Made by a program: the position numbers and the translations under genes. Below are positions 47,343 through 60,300 of a DNA stretch of 64,000 nt, in pieces; the stretch's first letter is position 1, and every line of letters begins with the position of its first letter. Source of the DNA: Sinotaia quadrata (taxonomy: Eukaryota > Mollusca > Gastropoda > Architaenioglossa > Viviparidae); contig CM054181.1 in NCBI GenBank assembly GCA_028829895.1, positions 8,330,001 to 8,394,000 of the forward strand, read 5' to 3'. The notes under the pieces are model-generated. The model searched no databases, was not told the DNA's origin, and was given only the letters and a program-made list of their open reading frames with translations.

Positions 47343-47763
47343 TTTAGGATCAGGGGTCGGGAACCTATGGCTCGCGAGCCATATGTGGCTCTATTGATGG
47401 CTGCAACTGGCTCTCAGACAAATGTTTGATTATAAAAAAAAAAACTGAGTTTTCCCAGTCTTACGCCTCCATAAAGAGACATCCGTTAGTGATTAGGCTT
47501 AGAGACTGATGAAATACCTTGTTTACTCCTTCAGAGAAACAGGCTAAAACCAGAGGTGAAGGTCGCATCAAAAGTCGGATACTAACTATCCATGTACGGT
47601 CACTTGTTTTCAGATAATGTGACGTAGCGCTAAGTTGTGAATTGACCTCTACTTTCATTCATTATAGACCCCTGAATGAACGGGCCATGTTAGACGCACA
47701 CTTGCATTGCACTCGATTTACATGGATAAAATTAGAGCGTCCATTCATTACTAGGACCGGATC

Positions 47764-49383
47764 TATCAGAACACAACATAGTGGTAATATCTTGATTTCT
47801 GTGTTGAGTTGAATTAATTCTATATATTTTGTATTGTAAATGTATGTAGAATTTTCTTGTGCATTTTATTGCTGATTGATAATATATTTTCTACAAAGCT
47901 AAGTGGCACAGCGATTGTAATAGGGTCGGGGCAAATTATACTTACTTCCTCGGACTTGCCAGTCTCCGATAGCTGGCACTTTTAGGGTCCGTGGTTTACG
48001 ACCGTGTCAGCGCGCGGCATGGCTGACCCTTTCTACGGACATTGCACGCACAGCTGGACCACCCAAGCGCTACGTGCGTACATGACGGTTCTCTGTCCGA
48101 ATTCACGAGTCTTTATAAACCAGGTTTGAATGTTAATCGGTACTCTGCGAGGAACAACCGCTTTGGAACGTTGTCCGGCGGCACAAATTATTCCGCGAGT
48201 CAATCAGCCAATAAGCCTAACCTGCTGTGTCGATAACCTTCGTGTATTGAACAAGGTAAACACATCAATTTCTTAAATTATAACTTGCATTTTATTTAAG
48301 TTATCATTGTGTGAATGTGCGAGATTGTTAATGTAGAAATTATATCTTTACTGCAACCTTCTCTAGACACGTGGCTTGGTAACAGTATGGCTAAACTAGA
48401 AACATTACATTCTTTACAGTAATTGTCGAATTGTGAGACAATGGTTTATAATGCTAAATTAACGGAATTGTAACCACAGAACGTTGGTGCACGTTCATAT
48501 GATTATTTTTATGTAAAGAGTCCTTGATGTAAAGTTTGTAAACAATGTGTATAATCGCGTTTATACTTGTAACGCGTATGTGCGTGATTTTAATTCATAT
48601 TCACTTTCTAAAATCTAAAATCTAAATGTTTTCTTTGAATGATTTAAATTCTCTTGCGTAAGCAATGTCGCATTTTAATTGTAACACGCATGAGCGTGAT
48701 GTTGATTGTATTTTCATTATTATATTCAAACTATTGAATGTGAAGTCACACAGGTTTATCTGTCACTGAATTTCGTGTCCTAACTACGAGGTTAAATTTA
48801 GTCAGACTGAAGGATAAATCTGGGCAGCCAGGCTGTTTCAGAATAAGCGAGGAGATTTAATTAATCTAAATCCTGAAATTTAATTAATCTAAATCTTAAT
48901 TCTGGAGCAGGGTCTTTAAATAAATGCTGGCATGTAACAGTGATATTACATTTGTAGTAGTGGTGAAGACACCATGTGTATGCAATTGAACTACCGTTGA
49001 TTAATTGTTATTACGGGAGAGTCAAAACCCGCCACGTATTCATTAGTTAAATTGTATAACTAGCAACTTTGGATTAATGGAGAAATATCAGAACACAACA
49101 TAGTGGTAATATCTTGATTTCTCTGTGTTGAGTTGAATTAATTCTATATATTTTGTATTGTGAATGTATGTAGAATTTTCTTGTGCATTTTATTGCTGAT
49201 TGATAATATATTTTCTACAAAGCTAAGTGGCACAGCGATATTACATTTATAGTAGTGGTGAGGACACCACGTGTATGTAATTGAACTACCGTTGATTAAT
49301 TGTTATCACGGGAGAGTCAAAACCCGCCACGTATTCATTAGTTAAATCGTATTACTAGCAACTTTGGATTAATGGAGAAATAT
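47764..49383 (+). repeat. Internal A and B-A-B repeats in hAT copy 2
   Basis: The same internal repeat pattern as in the other copy: A at 47764-47915, B at 48938-49087, A at 49086-49239, B at 49233-49383. Confidence 0.85.
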
Positions 49384-49824
49384 ATTGTAAAGATTTAGAA
49401 TTTTAGATGTTTGGATTTTCACATAATGTAAATTGTAAGTTAGTGGAAATTGTAAAGAATGATTAACACTGCTGTTATTAGGCCCATATAAATCATTATT
49501 GTCACACGAGTCTGAAACATGATTAACTATGCATTGCAGCCGGTTCCTGAGTTCACTTTATAACTCAGACTTCAACTGCTAGTTGTTCCTTGGTGGAAGT
49601 CCAACCTTACTAAAAGCGTGGATTTCTATGGAAAAGTGACAAAAATACATGTCATTGTGTCTATATCTGACATTGTTCAACTGGGGCTGCCATATATAGC
49701 TTTCGAAAATAGCGGCTGATGTGTGTATGTGCAAAAGGGTCCGCACAACAGATTGTCGTCGGATCAGAAAGTTTCGTTTAAATCGCGTGGTCAGCTAACT
49801 AATTTTAGAAACCCTTTTGACAAG

Positions 49825-51762
49825 ATGGCTAAAAGAAAGAAAAACGATGAGTATCGTACTTTTCAGCAGGAATGGACAGAGGAATTTGCCTTTGTGGAGA
49901 GAACGGGTTCTGCAGTGTGTCTAATATGCAGTGATAAAATTGCATCTATGAAACGGTCAAATGTAAAGCGACACTTCGAGACACGCCATTCTACATTTGC
50001 ATCGAAATATCCTGCGGGAGACAGCAGGAAGAAAGCATGTCAAGAACTGCTATCAAGAGTGCAAGCTAGTCAGCATCAAATCCGTGTTTGGACCCAACAA
50101 GGTGACTTGAATTCGGCTAGCTTTGCTGGCGCTTTAGCTATTGTGAGAAACGGAAAGCCATTCACAGATGGGGAGTATGCCAAAGCATCCATGCTTGATG
50201 TTGCCAATGAACTTTTTGATGACTTTTCGGATAAGGACAAAATAATTAAACGGATAAAAGACATGCTTCTGTCGGCAAGAACTGTTCACGATCGTAGCAT
50301 TATGATGTCAAATCAAATTGAGGCAATGCAAGTCAAGGACATAAATGCGGCACCGTTTTTTTCTCTCGCTTTGGATGAGTCAACAGACGTCAGTAATTTA
50401 TCCCAGTTCAGCGTGGTTGCAAGGTATGTTGTCGGTGATACACTACATGAGGAAAGTCTTGCTGTGTTGTCTATGAAAGGCACAACAAGAGGGCAGGATT
50501 TGTTCGAGTCCTTCACTGAGTTCGCTAAAGAAAAAAATCTACCGATGAATAAACTTGTTTCGGTGTGCACTGATGGTGCTCCGTGCATGGTTGGGAAAAG
50601 CAGAGGACTTGTCGCTCTTCTTTGTGAGCATGAAAACAGACGCATCATAAGCTTTCATTGCATCCTCCATCAAGAGGCGCTTTGTGCTCAGATGTGTGGC
50701 GAACAGCTTGGTGAGGTGATGTCACTGGTGGTTCGGGTAGTCAACTTTATTGTTGCCCGAGCATTAAATGATCGCCAGTTCAAAACACTGCTTGATGAGG
50801 TTGGGAATAATTATCCTGGTCTGCTTCTGCACAGCAACGTGCGTTGGTTGTCAAGGGGGAAGGTGCTCAGCCGATTTGCGGCTTGTCTGAGCGAAATCCG
50901 GACTTTTCTTGAAATGAAGAATGTCGAGCATCCCGAGTTATCTGACACTGAGTGGCTTCTGAAGTTCTATTATCTCGTAGACATGACTGAACATCTAAAT
51001 CAGCTCAATGTGAAAATGCAAGGCGTTGGAAACACAATCTTATCCCTGCAACAAGCAGTGTTTGCATTTGAAAACAAGCTAGAACTCTTCATCACCGACA
51101 TTGAAACAGGTCGTTTACTACACTTTGAAAAACTGGGAGAGTTCAAAGATATGTGCACATCAAGTGACCCTGCTCAACATCTTAATCTTCAGCAGCTAGC
51201 AGGCTTCACGTCTAATCTCCTGCAGTCATTTAAAGCGCGCTTTGGAGAATTTCACGAGCACACCCGTCTTTTTAAGTTCATCACCCATCCACACGAGTGT
51301 GCAGTGGACAGCACTGACCTGAGTTGCATCCCCGGTGTCTCCGTCAGAGATTTTGAGCTCCAAGCTGCTGACCTGAAGGCCTCAGACATGTGGGTGAATA
51401 AGTTCAAGTCACTGAATGAAGATTTGGAAAGACTTGCACGACAGCAAGCAGAGTTGGCGAGCCAACACAAGTGGGCAGAAATTAAAAAACTTCAACACGC
51501 AGACCAGCTGATTGTCAAAACTTGGAACGCGCTTCCCGTCACATACCATACACTGCAGCGTGTGAGTATTGCTGTACTGACAATGTTTGGCTCTACGTAT
51601 ACATGCGAGCAGTCTTTCTCACATCTAAAGAACATTAAGACCAACCTGCGATCACGTTTAACGGATGGAAGTCTCAACGCCTGCATGAAGCTTAACCTCA
51701 CCACGTATCAACCAGACTACAAAGCCATCAGCAAAGCCATGCAGCACCAGAAGTCGCATTAA
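49825..51762 (+). CDS. hAT transposase with BED-type zinc finger (copy 2)
   Basis: The 645-residue product is identical to that of the first copy over the whole translated length. It has the BED-like finger (C32, C35, H50, H55), catalytic D184, D250 and E595, the C279/H282 pair and R340-W341. The ATG at 49825 is the first in frame and begins MAKRKK, the usual start of this transposase group. The gene fills the 3' half of the element, with about 2.5 kb of mostly non-coding sequence before it and 215 bp after it. An intact duplicate without a single amino-acid change indicates very recent transposition or gene conversion between copies. Confidence 0.95.
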   Translation: MAKRKKNDEYRTFQQEWTEEFAFVERTGSAVCLICSDKIASMKRSNVKRHFETRHSTFASKYPAGDSRKKACQELLSRVQASQHQIRVWTQQGDLNSASFAGALAIVRNGKPFTDGEYAKASMLDVANELFDDFSDKDKIIKRIKDMLLSARTVHDRSIMMSNQIEAMQVKDINAAPFFSLALDESTDVSNLSQFSVVARYVVGDTLHEESLAVLSMKGTTRGQDLFESFTEFAKEKNLPMNKLVSVCTDGAPCMVGKSRGLVALLCEHENRRIISFHCILHQEALCAQMCGEQLGEVMSLVVRVVNFIVARALNDRQFKTLLDEVGNNYPGLLLHSNVRWLSRGKVLSRFAACLSEIRTFLEMKNVEHPELSDTEWLLKFYYLVDMTEHLNQLNVKMQGVGNTILSLQQAVFAFENKLELFITDIETGRLLHFEKLGEFKDMCTSSDPAQHLNLQQLAGFTSNLLQSFKARFGEFHEHTRLFKFITHPHECAVDSTDLSCIPGVSVRDFELQAADLKASDMWVNKFKSLNEDLERLARQQAELASQHKWAEIKKLQHADQLIVKTWNALPVTYHTLQRVSIAVLTMFGSTYTCEQSFSHLKNIKTNLRSRLTDGSLNACMKLNLTTYQPDYKAISKAMQHQKSH

Positions 51763-52384
51763 TGGGAAGAAATTCTCATTATTGATTAGCAACAGCATAA
51801 TAATGTTATTAAAAAGAATTAGAGACATAATTATTGAACTTTTAGTGTGAAAATTACACAAAAATACACATTTACTTGAATTTTTAGTTTTAAACATAAT
51901 GTATGGCTCTCATAGAATTACTTTTCAAAATATGTTGTGTCCATGGCTCTCTCAGACAAAAAGGTTCCCGACCCCTGCTTTAGGTTATCGTGTCCGGCAA
52001 TAGAGTTTTCCGCTTATATCGTATCTGGCAACAGAGTTTTATGCTTATAAAGTTAACAGAAATAGAGAAAAGAAGGGAAAAAGAAGTAAAATAGGAAGAC
52101 AAGAAAAATCCTAGTTAACATCGTAGAAAGATTTCCCTCTGAAACAACCAAATAAAGTTGAAAAAAGAGTGAGGTTTTGAAGAACACCTTTCTAGTGTTT
52201 ACGATTTACAAGGAGGAAAGAAATGTGTCCTGTCTTCGCATGTAATTAGCTGGTGTGAATGTTTTAGTAAGTGAATCCAAAGAAACATAAATGGTACATT
52301 AAACTAAGTGTCCTACATTAGCCTCAGATTTTTTCGATGTGCAAGTTTTCGTAATCTTTGTTTATGTTGATGCAAGAGGAGTAG

Positions 52385-52942
52385 AGGATTATATTTTATT
52401 GTCTAGTCTTTATATACGTACTAAAAAAACATTAAATATATTTTATTGTCTAGTCTTTATACACGTACTAAAAAAAACATTAAATATATTTTATTGTCTA
52501 GTCTTTATATACGTACTAAAAAAACATTAAATATATTTTATTGTCTAGTCTTTATACACGCACTAAAAAAAAACATTAAATATATTTTATTGTCTAGTCT
52601 TTATTCATGTACTCAGACAAATTAATTTTAGTGTCTCGTCTTAATACATGTACTTAGACAAGTTAAACGTGTTTTATTGTCTAGTCTTTGCCTTCTCAGA
52701 CAAATTAAATATAATTTATTGTCTAGTCTTTGAACATATACTCAGTCAAAATGTTTAATTATCTAGTCTTTGTATTGTCCTCAGACAAATTAAACGTTTT
52801 CATTGTCTAGTCTTTATACATATACTCAAACAAATTAAATGTATTTTATTGTCTTTTTAAACATGTACTCATATTAAATGTTTTTTCTTCTAGTCTTTAT
52901 ACATATACTCAGAAAAAAATAAATATATTTTACTGTCTAGTC
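52385..52942. repeat. 48-bp minisatellite (TTTTATTGTCTAGTCTTTAT type), left part
   Basis: Homogeneous at 52390-52600 (units at 52441 and 52489, period 47-49 depending on the A-run), diverged to 52942. Interrupted by a MITE, and the unit fragments TTTTATTGCCTAGTC resume at 53120-53200. Confidence 0.9.
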
Positions 52943-53115
52943 CAGCCTTTCTCAACCTTTTTACCCTGGAGGAACCCTTTGAATAATTTTCTGGTCTTAA
53001 GGAACACCACAGGGAACCCCTACATAAAATTTACTATATCTATGTTGCTAACTTTTTTTTAATCTCACAGAGAATCCAAGGTGACCTCTCCTGGAATATG
53101 GGTTGAGAAACCCTG
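52943..53115. mobile_element. hAT-type MITE, 173 bp, copy 1
   Basis: Ends are CAGCCTTTCTCAACC and GGTTGAGAAACCCTG (inverse). Flanks are GTCTAGTC (left) and ATCTAGTA (right), a 6/8 match around TCTAGT, typical of an aged hAT target duplication. No coding capacity. It shares CTTTTTACCCTGGAGG and AATAATTTTC with the copy at 56748. Confidence 0.85.
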
Positions 53116-53205
53116 ATCTAGTATTTAAACTGAATGCATTTTATTGCCTAGTCTAGTATTCAAACTGAATGCATTTTATTGCCTAGTCTCTTTATAAGTG
53201 TACAA
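53116..53205. repeat. 48-bp minisatellite, right remnant
   Basis: Two diverged units with GCATTTTATTGCCTAGTCT. Confidence 0.75.
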
Positions 53206-53509
53206 AATAAATATGGTGTATTTTATTGGATTTATCAAAAAGATCGAATCTATTGCAGAATAAAGCAAAATGATATCATTGAAGCGATCAATCAACCACA
53301 CATGCAAATGTTTAATTGAAAACTGTAACATTATTCAACATCAAATATCAAATAAATGTTACCATAAAATATGCTTCATTAAATTAAAATAATATTTGCA
53401 TGTGGTCGGATATTGAAAAACAGACATGTTTAAATTATGATTCTATTCATGTTTCTAGTTAGCAGAGATTTTGCTTCTTTTTGCCATGTCAACTATTTCA
53501 AACTGAACA

Positions 53510-54160
53510 ATAAATGTAGTGATATCCAACAAATTATGTACACTAGAAATTGTTTGGGCAGTCAACAAATCTTGTCACCACACTTCAGTAGAATGCAGTG
53601 AGTTCTTACACTTACATGCCATTCCCACCTTTGTCAGAGTCTGTCATAGGTGTTTACAAACAATAAACCAGGAGGTTCATTTAGCATGTGAAAATAGACA
53701 ACTAGAAAGGCTACTTGCTCACAGCAAAATATAATTAAGGAGCAAACCTAAATTTCCAGTTTGTCAATTTATAACTCCATTTTTTCTTATATTCCAGTCT
53801 CAACTTACAATTTTCTGCAACAGCATTCATTAGCCCCATACACGCACAGCAAAATACAGCATATCAAACAATGTCATGTGCCTAACAAATTACACGTAAA
53901 CAGCCTAGTTAAAAACACTTGTAGAAATAAAAGTCAACCAAAAGTACAACTCTACATATAACTCGAGTATATCATATCAATACCGAAAATGCATGAAATA
54001 TTTCTAAGTCCATTCTCTGTCAACCAGTCAGTTTAACTCACCACCAAGTGAATGGCTGCCATAACTTTCTAAGTACACAAAGATATTAACTATTTTGACA
54101 CATACAAAAATATGCTGCTTACTGACTCTAACCTCAAAATCAGGATGTGTTTTTAGACAG
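53510..54160 (+). repeat. Dispersed repeat family X, copy 3
   Basis: GTTCTTACACTTACAT (53604) matches 4200. CAATAAACCAGGAGGTTCAT (53661) resembles one unit of the 27-bp array. About 53700-54010 matches the reverse complement of 21550-21230 (for example TACAATTTTCTGCA, CAAACAATGTCA, CTAAGTCCATTCTCTG). The end near 54098 (GACACATACAAAAATA) resembles 25378. Non-coding. Confidence 0.7.
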
Positions 54161-55149
54161 TGTTCTCAAATTTGGCTAGCCATATATATGTGAATGACTT
54201 ATTTCCCATTGTTATATTGTAAGAAAGAATAACTTTACTTGACTGGCTGATGTAAGGGCCTTGAGATATGTTCCTATTATTTCCATTTCTTAAGTGGGGA
54301 AATGTCTGTCTTTTTAAAAGGATAGTCTTTTGGACTGACAGTCCTAGGAATTTTCATAGACAATGCTGGCTAGCTCTGCTCCTGTGTTTTCAAGTTTCAG
54401 TTACTTAAGAGAAGTGATTTCTACTTAAACAGGGTAAGTAATGGCTCAGAGAAGTGGTTGCAGGCAACAGGTATCTACCCATGCATGACTGAGGCCTATA
54501 GAATTCACATCTGATGGCTTTGCTACATAGTGCTAATAACACAATCACATAAATGTCACTAGACTGGACTGTGCAACCCTTAATTAGCATTTTGACAGGT
54601 GTTCTGTATCCTCATTGAACAAGAAATCTCAAAAGCGAGAGTGAGGACAATTAATTAAATTCAGGAAATTAAATATTTTAAGAAAAATATAAACATTAAT
54701 TAGTACTTATGCCATTTGCATTTTGTATTAAAGGATGATTCACTTCTCAATCATATCTCAAACATTTTCATATTTCCAAATGGATAAAGTAATTGAGAGT
54801 TGCATATCCCAGACTACCATACCATTTATAAAATATTACTCAAATATAAATTATTCTGAAAATATAATATTTTACAATTGGATGTACTGTAAACCAGTGG
54901 GATGACTAGATTCAGATCTAAACCGAATAATTGAAGAGAAAAAACATTATGACTAGACATAACAACACAACAGTCAAAGGGCGGGTGGTGGTGGTGGTGA
55001 GAAGTGGGGTGGGGAGAGAAATCACTGACCTAATCAGTGAAGAAAATAATATACATTGTTGGTGTCCACCACATTAAATTCCGTATGCGTCCAGTTAGAC
55101 TGGCTATTCAATTATTTAACATGGATAGAGATCAGTCATTCATATGTAT
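54161..55149. other. Anonymous AT-rich DNA
   Basis: No gene or transposon terminus recognised. A short GGTGGTGGTGGTGG patch lies at 54985-55000. Confidence 0.45.
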
Positions 55150-55780
55150 AGTTAATGTAGGCTTTATCTTTTATGTTATGACAGTAAAAGTTAATGAGGA
55201 TTTATGTTACGACAGTAAAGGTTAATGAGGTTTAATGTTACGACACTAATATTTAAGGTTGGATTTATGTTACCATAATAGTTAATGTAGGCTTTAAGTT
55301 ACAACTGAAAAAGTTAATGAGGCTTTATGTTACAACAGTAATAGTTAATGCAGGTTTATGTTACCACAGTAATAGTCACTACAGTAATAGTTAATGAAGC
55401 TTTAAGTTACAACTGAAAAAAATAACGAGGCTTTATGTTACGACAGTAATAGTTAATGTAGGCTTCATGTTACTACATTGATAGTTAATGTAGGCTTTAT
55501 GTTACCATAGTAATAGTAAATGTAGTCTTTATGTTACCATAGTAATAGTTAATGTAGGCTTTAAGTTACAACTGAGAAAGTTAACGAGGCTTTATGTTAC
55601 CATAGTAATAGTTAACGCAGGCTTTATGTTACCACTGTAATAGTTAATGTAGGTTTACGTTACCACAGTAATAGTGAATGTAGGTTTATGTTACCACAGT
55701 AATAGTTAATGTAGGCTTTATGTTACCACAGTAATAATTAATATAGTTTACGTTACCACAGTAATAGTTTATGATCCAAG
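55150..55780. repeat. About 32-bp diverged minisatellite, about 18 copies
   Basis: AGTTAATGTAGGCTTTATGT plus TACCACAGTAAT. Irregular deletions, with an AACTGAAAAAGTTAA variant interspersed. Confidence 0.88.
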
Positions 55781-56747
55781 AGAAGACAATAATTATATCA
55801 CTCTACATTGGACTTTTCGTTCTGAGTACATCAGGAAAGATGGTTAAAAAATAATAATACTTAGACAGATTGGTGTAATTTTAATAAAATAAGTCGGCAA
55901 TAATTATGACAAGCTGGCGTTCTTTCGAGGTCACGCACTACTAGAACGTTGATTTTATGGAGAAAGTGTCTATTTTTAGCTCAATCATGAATTCTATTAA
56001 AAGTTCCTATGGCTCCCTAAAACTGTATGCTCAGTGGACGTGTTTGCCGGTAAATAAGCCGAAATCAAATGGAGATTGATCACCATTACAGAAAAAAGTG
56101 TTTCATTTGTGCTATCTATCTATCTTTTTAACAGTTTAAAGTGTACACATTTAAAAAAACAGAAACTTTAACATCCATAAGAAAAGAGTACGTGTCGGGG
56201 ACATTAAAGTCTACGTCATTTTTGAAGTTTTCAAGTTCAAAACGGTCCTCATGTACAAGGGTGACTTCCTTTCGTCTCGTTGGAAATCTCAGCAAAGTGT
56301 TGAAGCATCTTCCAAGCCTGAAAGTTCCATGGGTTTCTTGGGACTCTTTTCTTTTCTTCTCTTTAAAAACGACTTGCTTCTCGTTTCTTTCCACACGTGT
56401 CGTGCATTCTCACTCAGATGAATTTGGATCTAGACATTTGCTGCCTGGCAGAGCAGTCTCCTGAGTTGTCTACTCATTCTTTTGCTTCCCAAATTGACAG
56501 TTTCAGCGCTAGAAGCTACAAAATCCCCGACCTGTAGGCCTACTGCTGTTTAGGTGGTCACCGCGCTACTCATTGTAGAAGCTAGCCCCAGCCAGTAGTC
56601 TTGTGTGAAAAAGTACTCCACCAGACTATCTATCTAGAAACCTCCACCAAAGGACTATTTATTACTGCGTAGTAATACATATACCATATATATATATATA
56701 CCAACCGTGCTCACTTCAAAATTAAAACAACTTTATAGTCCATAATC
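55781..56747. other. Anonymous DNA
   Basis: Open frames on both strands at about 56130-56460 overlap each other and show no domain I recognise. A short (AT)n run lies at about 56686-56700. Confidence 0.4.
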
Positions 56748-56909
56748 CAACTTTTCTCAACCTTTTTACCCTGGAGGCACCCATGGAATAATTTTCAGGT
56801 CTCATAGAAATGCATAGAAATATTTTATCTAAGATGCTTTTTTTTCTCCAATCACGATCTCTTGTTGAATCCCTAACAACCTCTCGGGAACCCCGGTTGA
56901 GAAACCTTG
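56748..56909. mobile_element. hAT-type MITE, 162 bp, copy 2
   Basis: Ends CAACTTTTCTCAACC and GGTTGAGAAACCTTG, flanked by CCATAATC and CAATAATC (7/8 match). Its body aligns with the copy at 52943 (CTTTTTACCCTGGAGG, GAATAATTTTC). Confidence 0.85.
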
Positions 56910-57080
56910 CAATAATCTATAGAAGGTCAATTGATTACAGAGAAAGAGTGTCCATAATAAGCGGAATACGTGCAATCATTATTTCATTTTCTTTTTTAAA
57001 ATCGAAAAATATTCAAAGCTTCGTTCTTTTTTATTTTAAAAAAAAAACAACCTTCATTGCATTAAGTCATAAGGAAAGCG

Positions 57081-57082
<2 letters not shown>

Positions 57083-57111
<29 letters not shown>
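57083..57111. repeat. (TG)n microsatellite
   Basis: About 14 TG units. Confidence 0.93.
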
Positions 57112-57114
<3 letters not shown>

Positions 57115-57312
57115 AAAATTGTGTTCAATTTTTAATTTTTACTTTTGATGACGCGTTGGCAGACGTCCCATGAACTGTGGTTTAATTTGTCTGTAGCCGC
57201 AGGCCAAATCCGCTAAAAAATGAGACGGAAATGCTGCATATTGACCAATTAATTCAATTATGTATTTTCAATCAAAGCAGCGTGACTGTCTGGGAATGCG
57301 CGGTTTTTAAAA

Positions 57313-60300
57313 GATACATAAATAGGGTTTGTGTTGTAGACTGATTACCAATAGACACATAAATAGGGTTTGTGTTGTAGACTGGTTACCAATAGACACA
57401 TAAATAGGGTTTGTGTTGTAGACTGGTTACCAATAGACACATAAATAGGGTTTGTGTTGTAGACTGGTTACCAATAGACACATAAATAGGGTTTGTGTTG
57501 TAGACTGGTTACCAATAGACACATAAATAGGGTTTGTGTTGTAGACTGATTACCAATAGACACATAAATAGGGTTTGTGTTGTAGACTGATTACCAATAG
57601 ACACATAAATAGGGTTTGTGTTGTAGACTGATTACCAATAGACACATAAATAGGGTTTGTGTTGTAGACTGATTACCAATAGACACATAAATAGGGTTTG
57701 TGTTGTAGACTGATTACCAATAGACACATAAATAGGGTTTGTGTTGTAGACTGATTACCAAAAGACACATAAATAGGGTTTGTGTTGTAGACTGATTACC
57801 AAAAGACACATAAATAGGGTTTGTGTTGTAGACTGATTACCAATAGACACATAAATAGGGTTTGTGTTGTAGACTGATTACCAATAGACACATAAATAGG
57901 GTTTGTGTTGTAGACTGATTACCAATAGACACATAAATAGGGTTTGTGTTGTAGACTGATTACCAATAGACACATAAATAGGGTTTGTGTTGTAGACTGG
58001 TTACCAATAGACACATAAATAGGGTTTGTGTTGTAGACTGATTACCAATAGACACATAAATAGGGTTTGTGTTGTAGACTGATTACCAAAAGACACATAA
58101 ATAGGGTTTGTGTTGTAGACTGATTACCAATAGACACATAAATAGGGTTTGTGTTGTAGACTGATTACCAATAGACACATAAATAGGGTTTGTGTTGTAG
58201 ACTGGTTACCAAAAGACACATAAATAGGGTTTGTGTTGTAGACTGATTACCAATAGACACATAAATAGGGTTTGTGTTGTAGACTGATTACCAATAGACA
58301 CATAAATAGGGTTTGTGTTGTAGACTGATTACCAATAGACACATAAATAGGGTTTGTGTTGTAGACTGATTACCAATAGACACATAAATAGGGTTTGTGT
58401 TGTAGACTGATTACCAATAGACACATAAATAGGGTTTGTGTTGTAGACTGGTTACCAAAAGACACATAAATAGGGTTTGTGTTGTAGACTGATTACCAAT
58501 AGACACATAAATAGGGTTTGTGTTGTAGACTGATTACCAATAGACACATAAATAGGGTTTGTGTTGTAGACTGATTACCAATAGACACATAAATAGGGTT
58601 TGTGTTGTAGACTGATTACCAAAAGACACATAAATAGGGTTTGTGTTGTAGACTGGTTACCAATAGACACATAAATAGGGTTTGTGTTGTAGACTGATTA
58701 CCAAAAGACACATAAATAGGGTTTGTGTTGTAGACTGATTACCAAAAGACACATAAATAGGGTTTGTGTTGTAGACTGGTTACCAATAGACACATAAATA
58801 GGGTTTGTGTTGTAGACTGATTACCAAAAGACACATAAATAGGGTTTGTGTTGTAGACTGATTACCAAAAGACACATAAATAGGGTTTGTGTTGTAGACT
58901 GGTTACCAATAGACACATAAATAGGGTTTGTGTTGTAGACTGATTACCAATAGACACATAAATAGGGTTTGTGTTGTAGACTGATTACCAATAGACACAT
59001 AAATAGGGTTTGTGTTGTAGACTGATTACCAAAAGACACATAAATAGGGTTTGTGTTGTAGACTGATTACCAAAAGACACATAAATAGGGTTTGTGTTGT
59101 AGACTGATTACCAAAAGACACATAAATAGGGTTTGTGTTGTAGACTGATTACCAAAAGACACATAAATAGGGTTTGTGTTGTAGACTGATTACCAAAAGA
59201 CACATAAATAGGGTTTGTGTTGTAGACTGATTACCAATAGACACATAAATAGGGTTTGTGTTGTAGACTGATTACCAAAAGACACATAAATAGGGTTTGT
59301 GTTGTAGACTGATTACCAAAAGACACATAAATAGGGTTTGTGTTGTAGACTGGTTACCAAAAGACACATAAATAGGGTTTGTGTTGTAGACTGATTACCA
59401 AAAGACACATAAATAGGGTTTGTGTTGTAGACTGATTACCAAAAGACACATAAATAGGGTTTGTGTTGTAGACTGGTTACCAAAAGACACATAAATAGGG
59501 TTTGTGTTGTAGACTGGTTACCAAAAGACACATAAATAGGGTTTGTGTTGTAGACTGGTTACCAATAGACACATAAATAGGGTTTGTGTTGTAGACTGGT
59601 TACCAATAGACACATAAATAGGGTTTGTGTTGTAGACTGGTTACCAATAGACACATAAATAGGGTTTGTGTTGTAGACTGATTACCAATAGACACATAAA
59701 TAGGGTTTGTGTTGTAGACTGGTTACCAATAGACACATAAATAGGGTTTGTGTTGTAGACTGATTACCAATAGTCACATAAATAGGGTTTGTGTTGTAGA
59801 CTGATTACCAATAGACACATAAATAGGGTTTGTGTTGTAGACTGATTACCAATAGACACATAAATAGGGTTTGTGTTGTAGACTGATTACCAATAGTCAC
59901 ATAAATAGGGTTTGTGTTGTAGACTGATTACCAATAGACACATAAATAGGGTTTGTGTTGTAGACTGGTTACCAATAGACACATAAATAGGGTTTGTGTT
60001 GTAGACTGATTACCAATAGACACATAAATAGGGTTTGTGTTGTAGACTGATTACCAATAGACACATAAATAGGGTTTGTGTTGTAGACTGATTACCAATA
60101 GACACATAAATAGGGTTTGTGTTGTAGACTGATTACCAATAGACACATAAATAGGGTTTGTGTTGTAGACTGATTACCAATAGACACATAAATAGGGTTT
60201 GTGTTGTAGACTGATTACCAATAGACACATAAATAGGGTTTGTGTTGTAGACTGATTACCAATAGACACATAAATAGGGTTTGTGTTGTAGACTGATTAC

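Larger units (their letters stand above)
47351..51977 (+). mobile_element. Full-length autonomous hAT (Charlie-like) transposon, copy 2
   Basis: 4,627 bp, the same length as the copy at 29844 and offset by exactly 17,507 bp at every landmark checked. I found no difference by eye. Terminal repeats are CAGGGGTCGGGAACCT and its inverse. The right flank begins CTTTAGGT, and the left flank ends CTTTAGGAT, that is the same octamer with one extra A. The different flanks show this is a separate insertion, not an assembly duplication of the same locus. Confidence 0.95.

Noticed and set aside
29844..51977. Assembly duplication as the explanation for two identical transposons
   Set aside because: Flanking sequences are unrelated, and each copy has its own 8-bp-type duplication at the exact ends.
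56128..56464. Overlapping ORFs on opposite strands
   Set aside because: The same DNA is open on both strands, and neither product has a domain I recognise. Probably chance.
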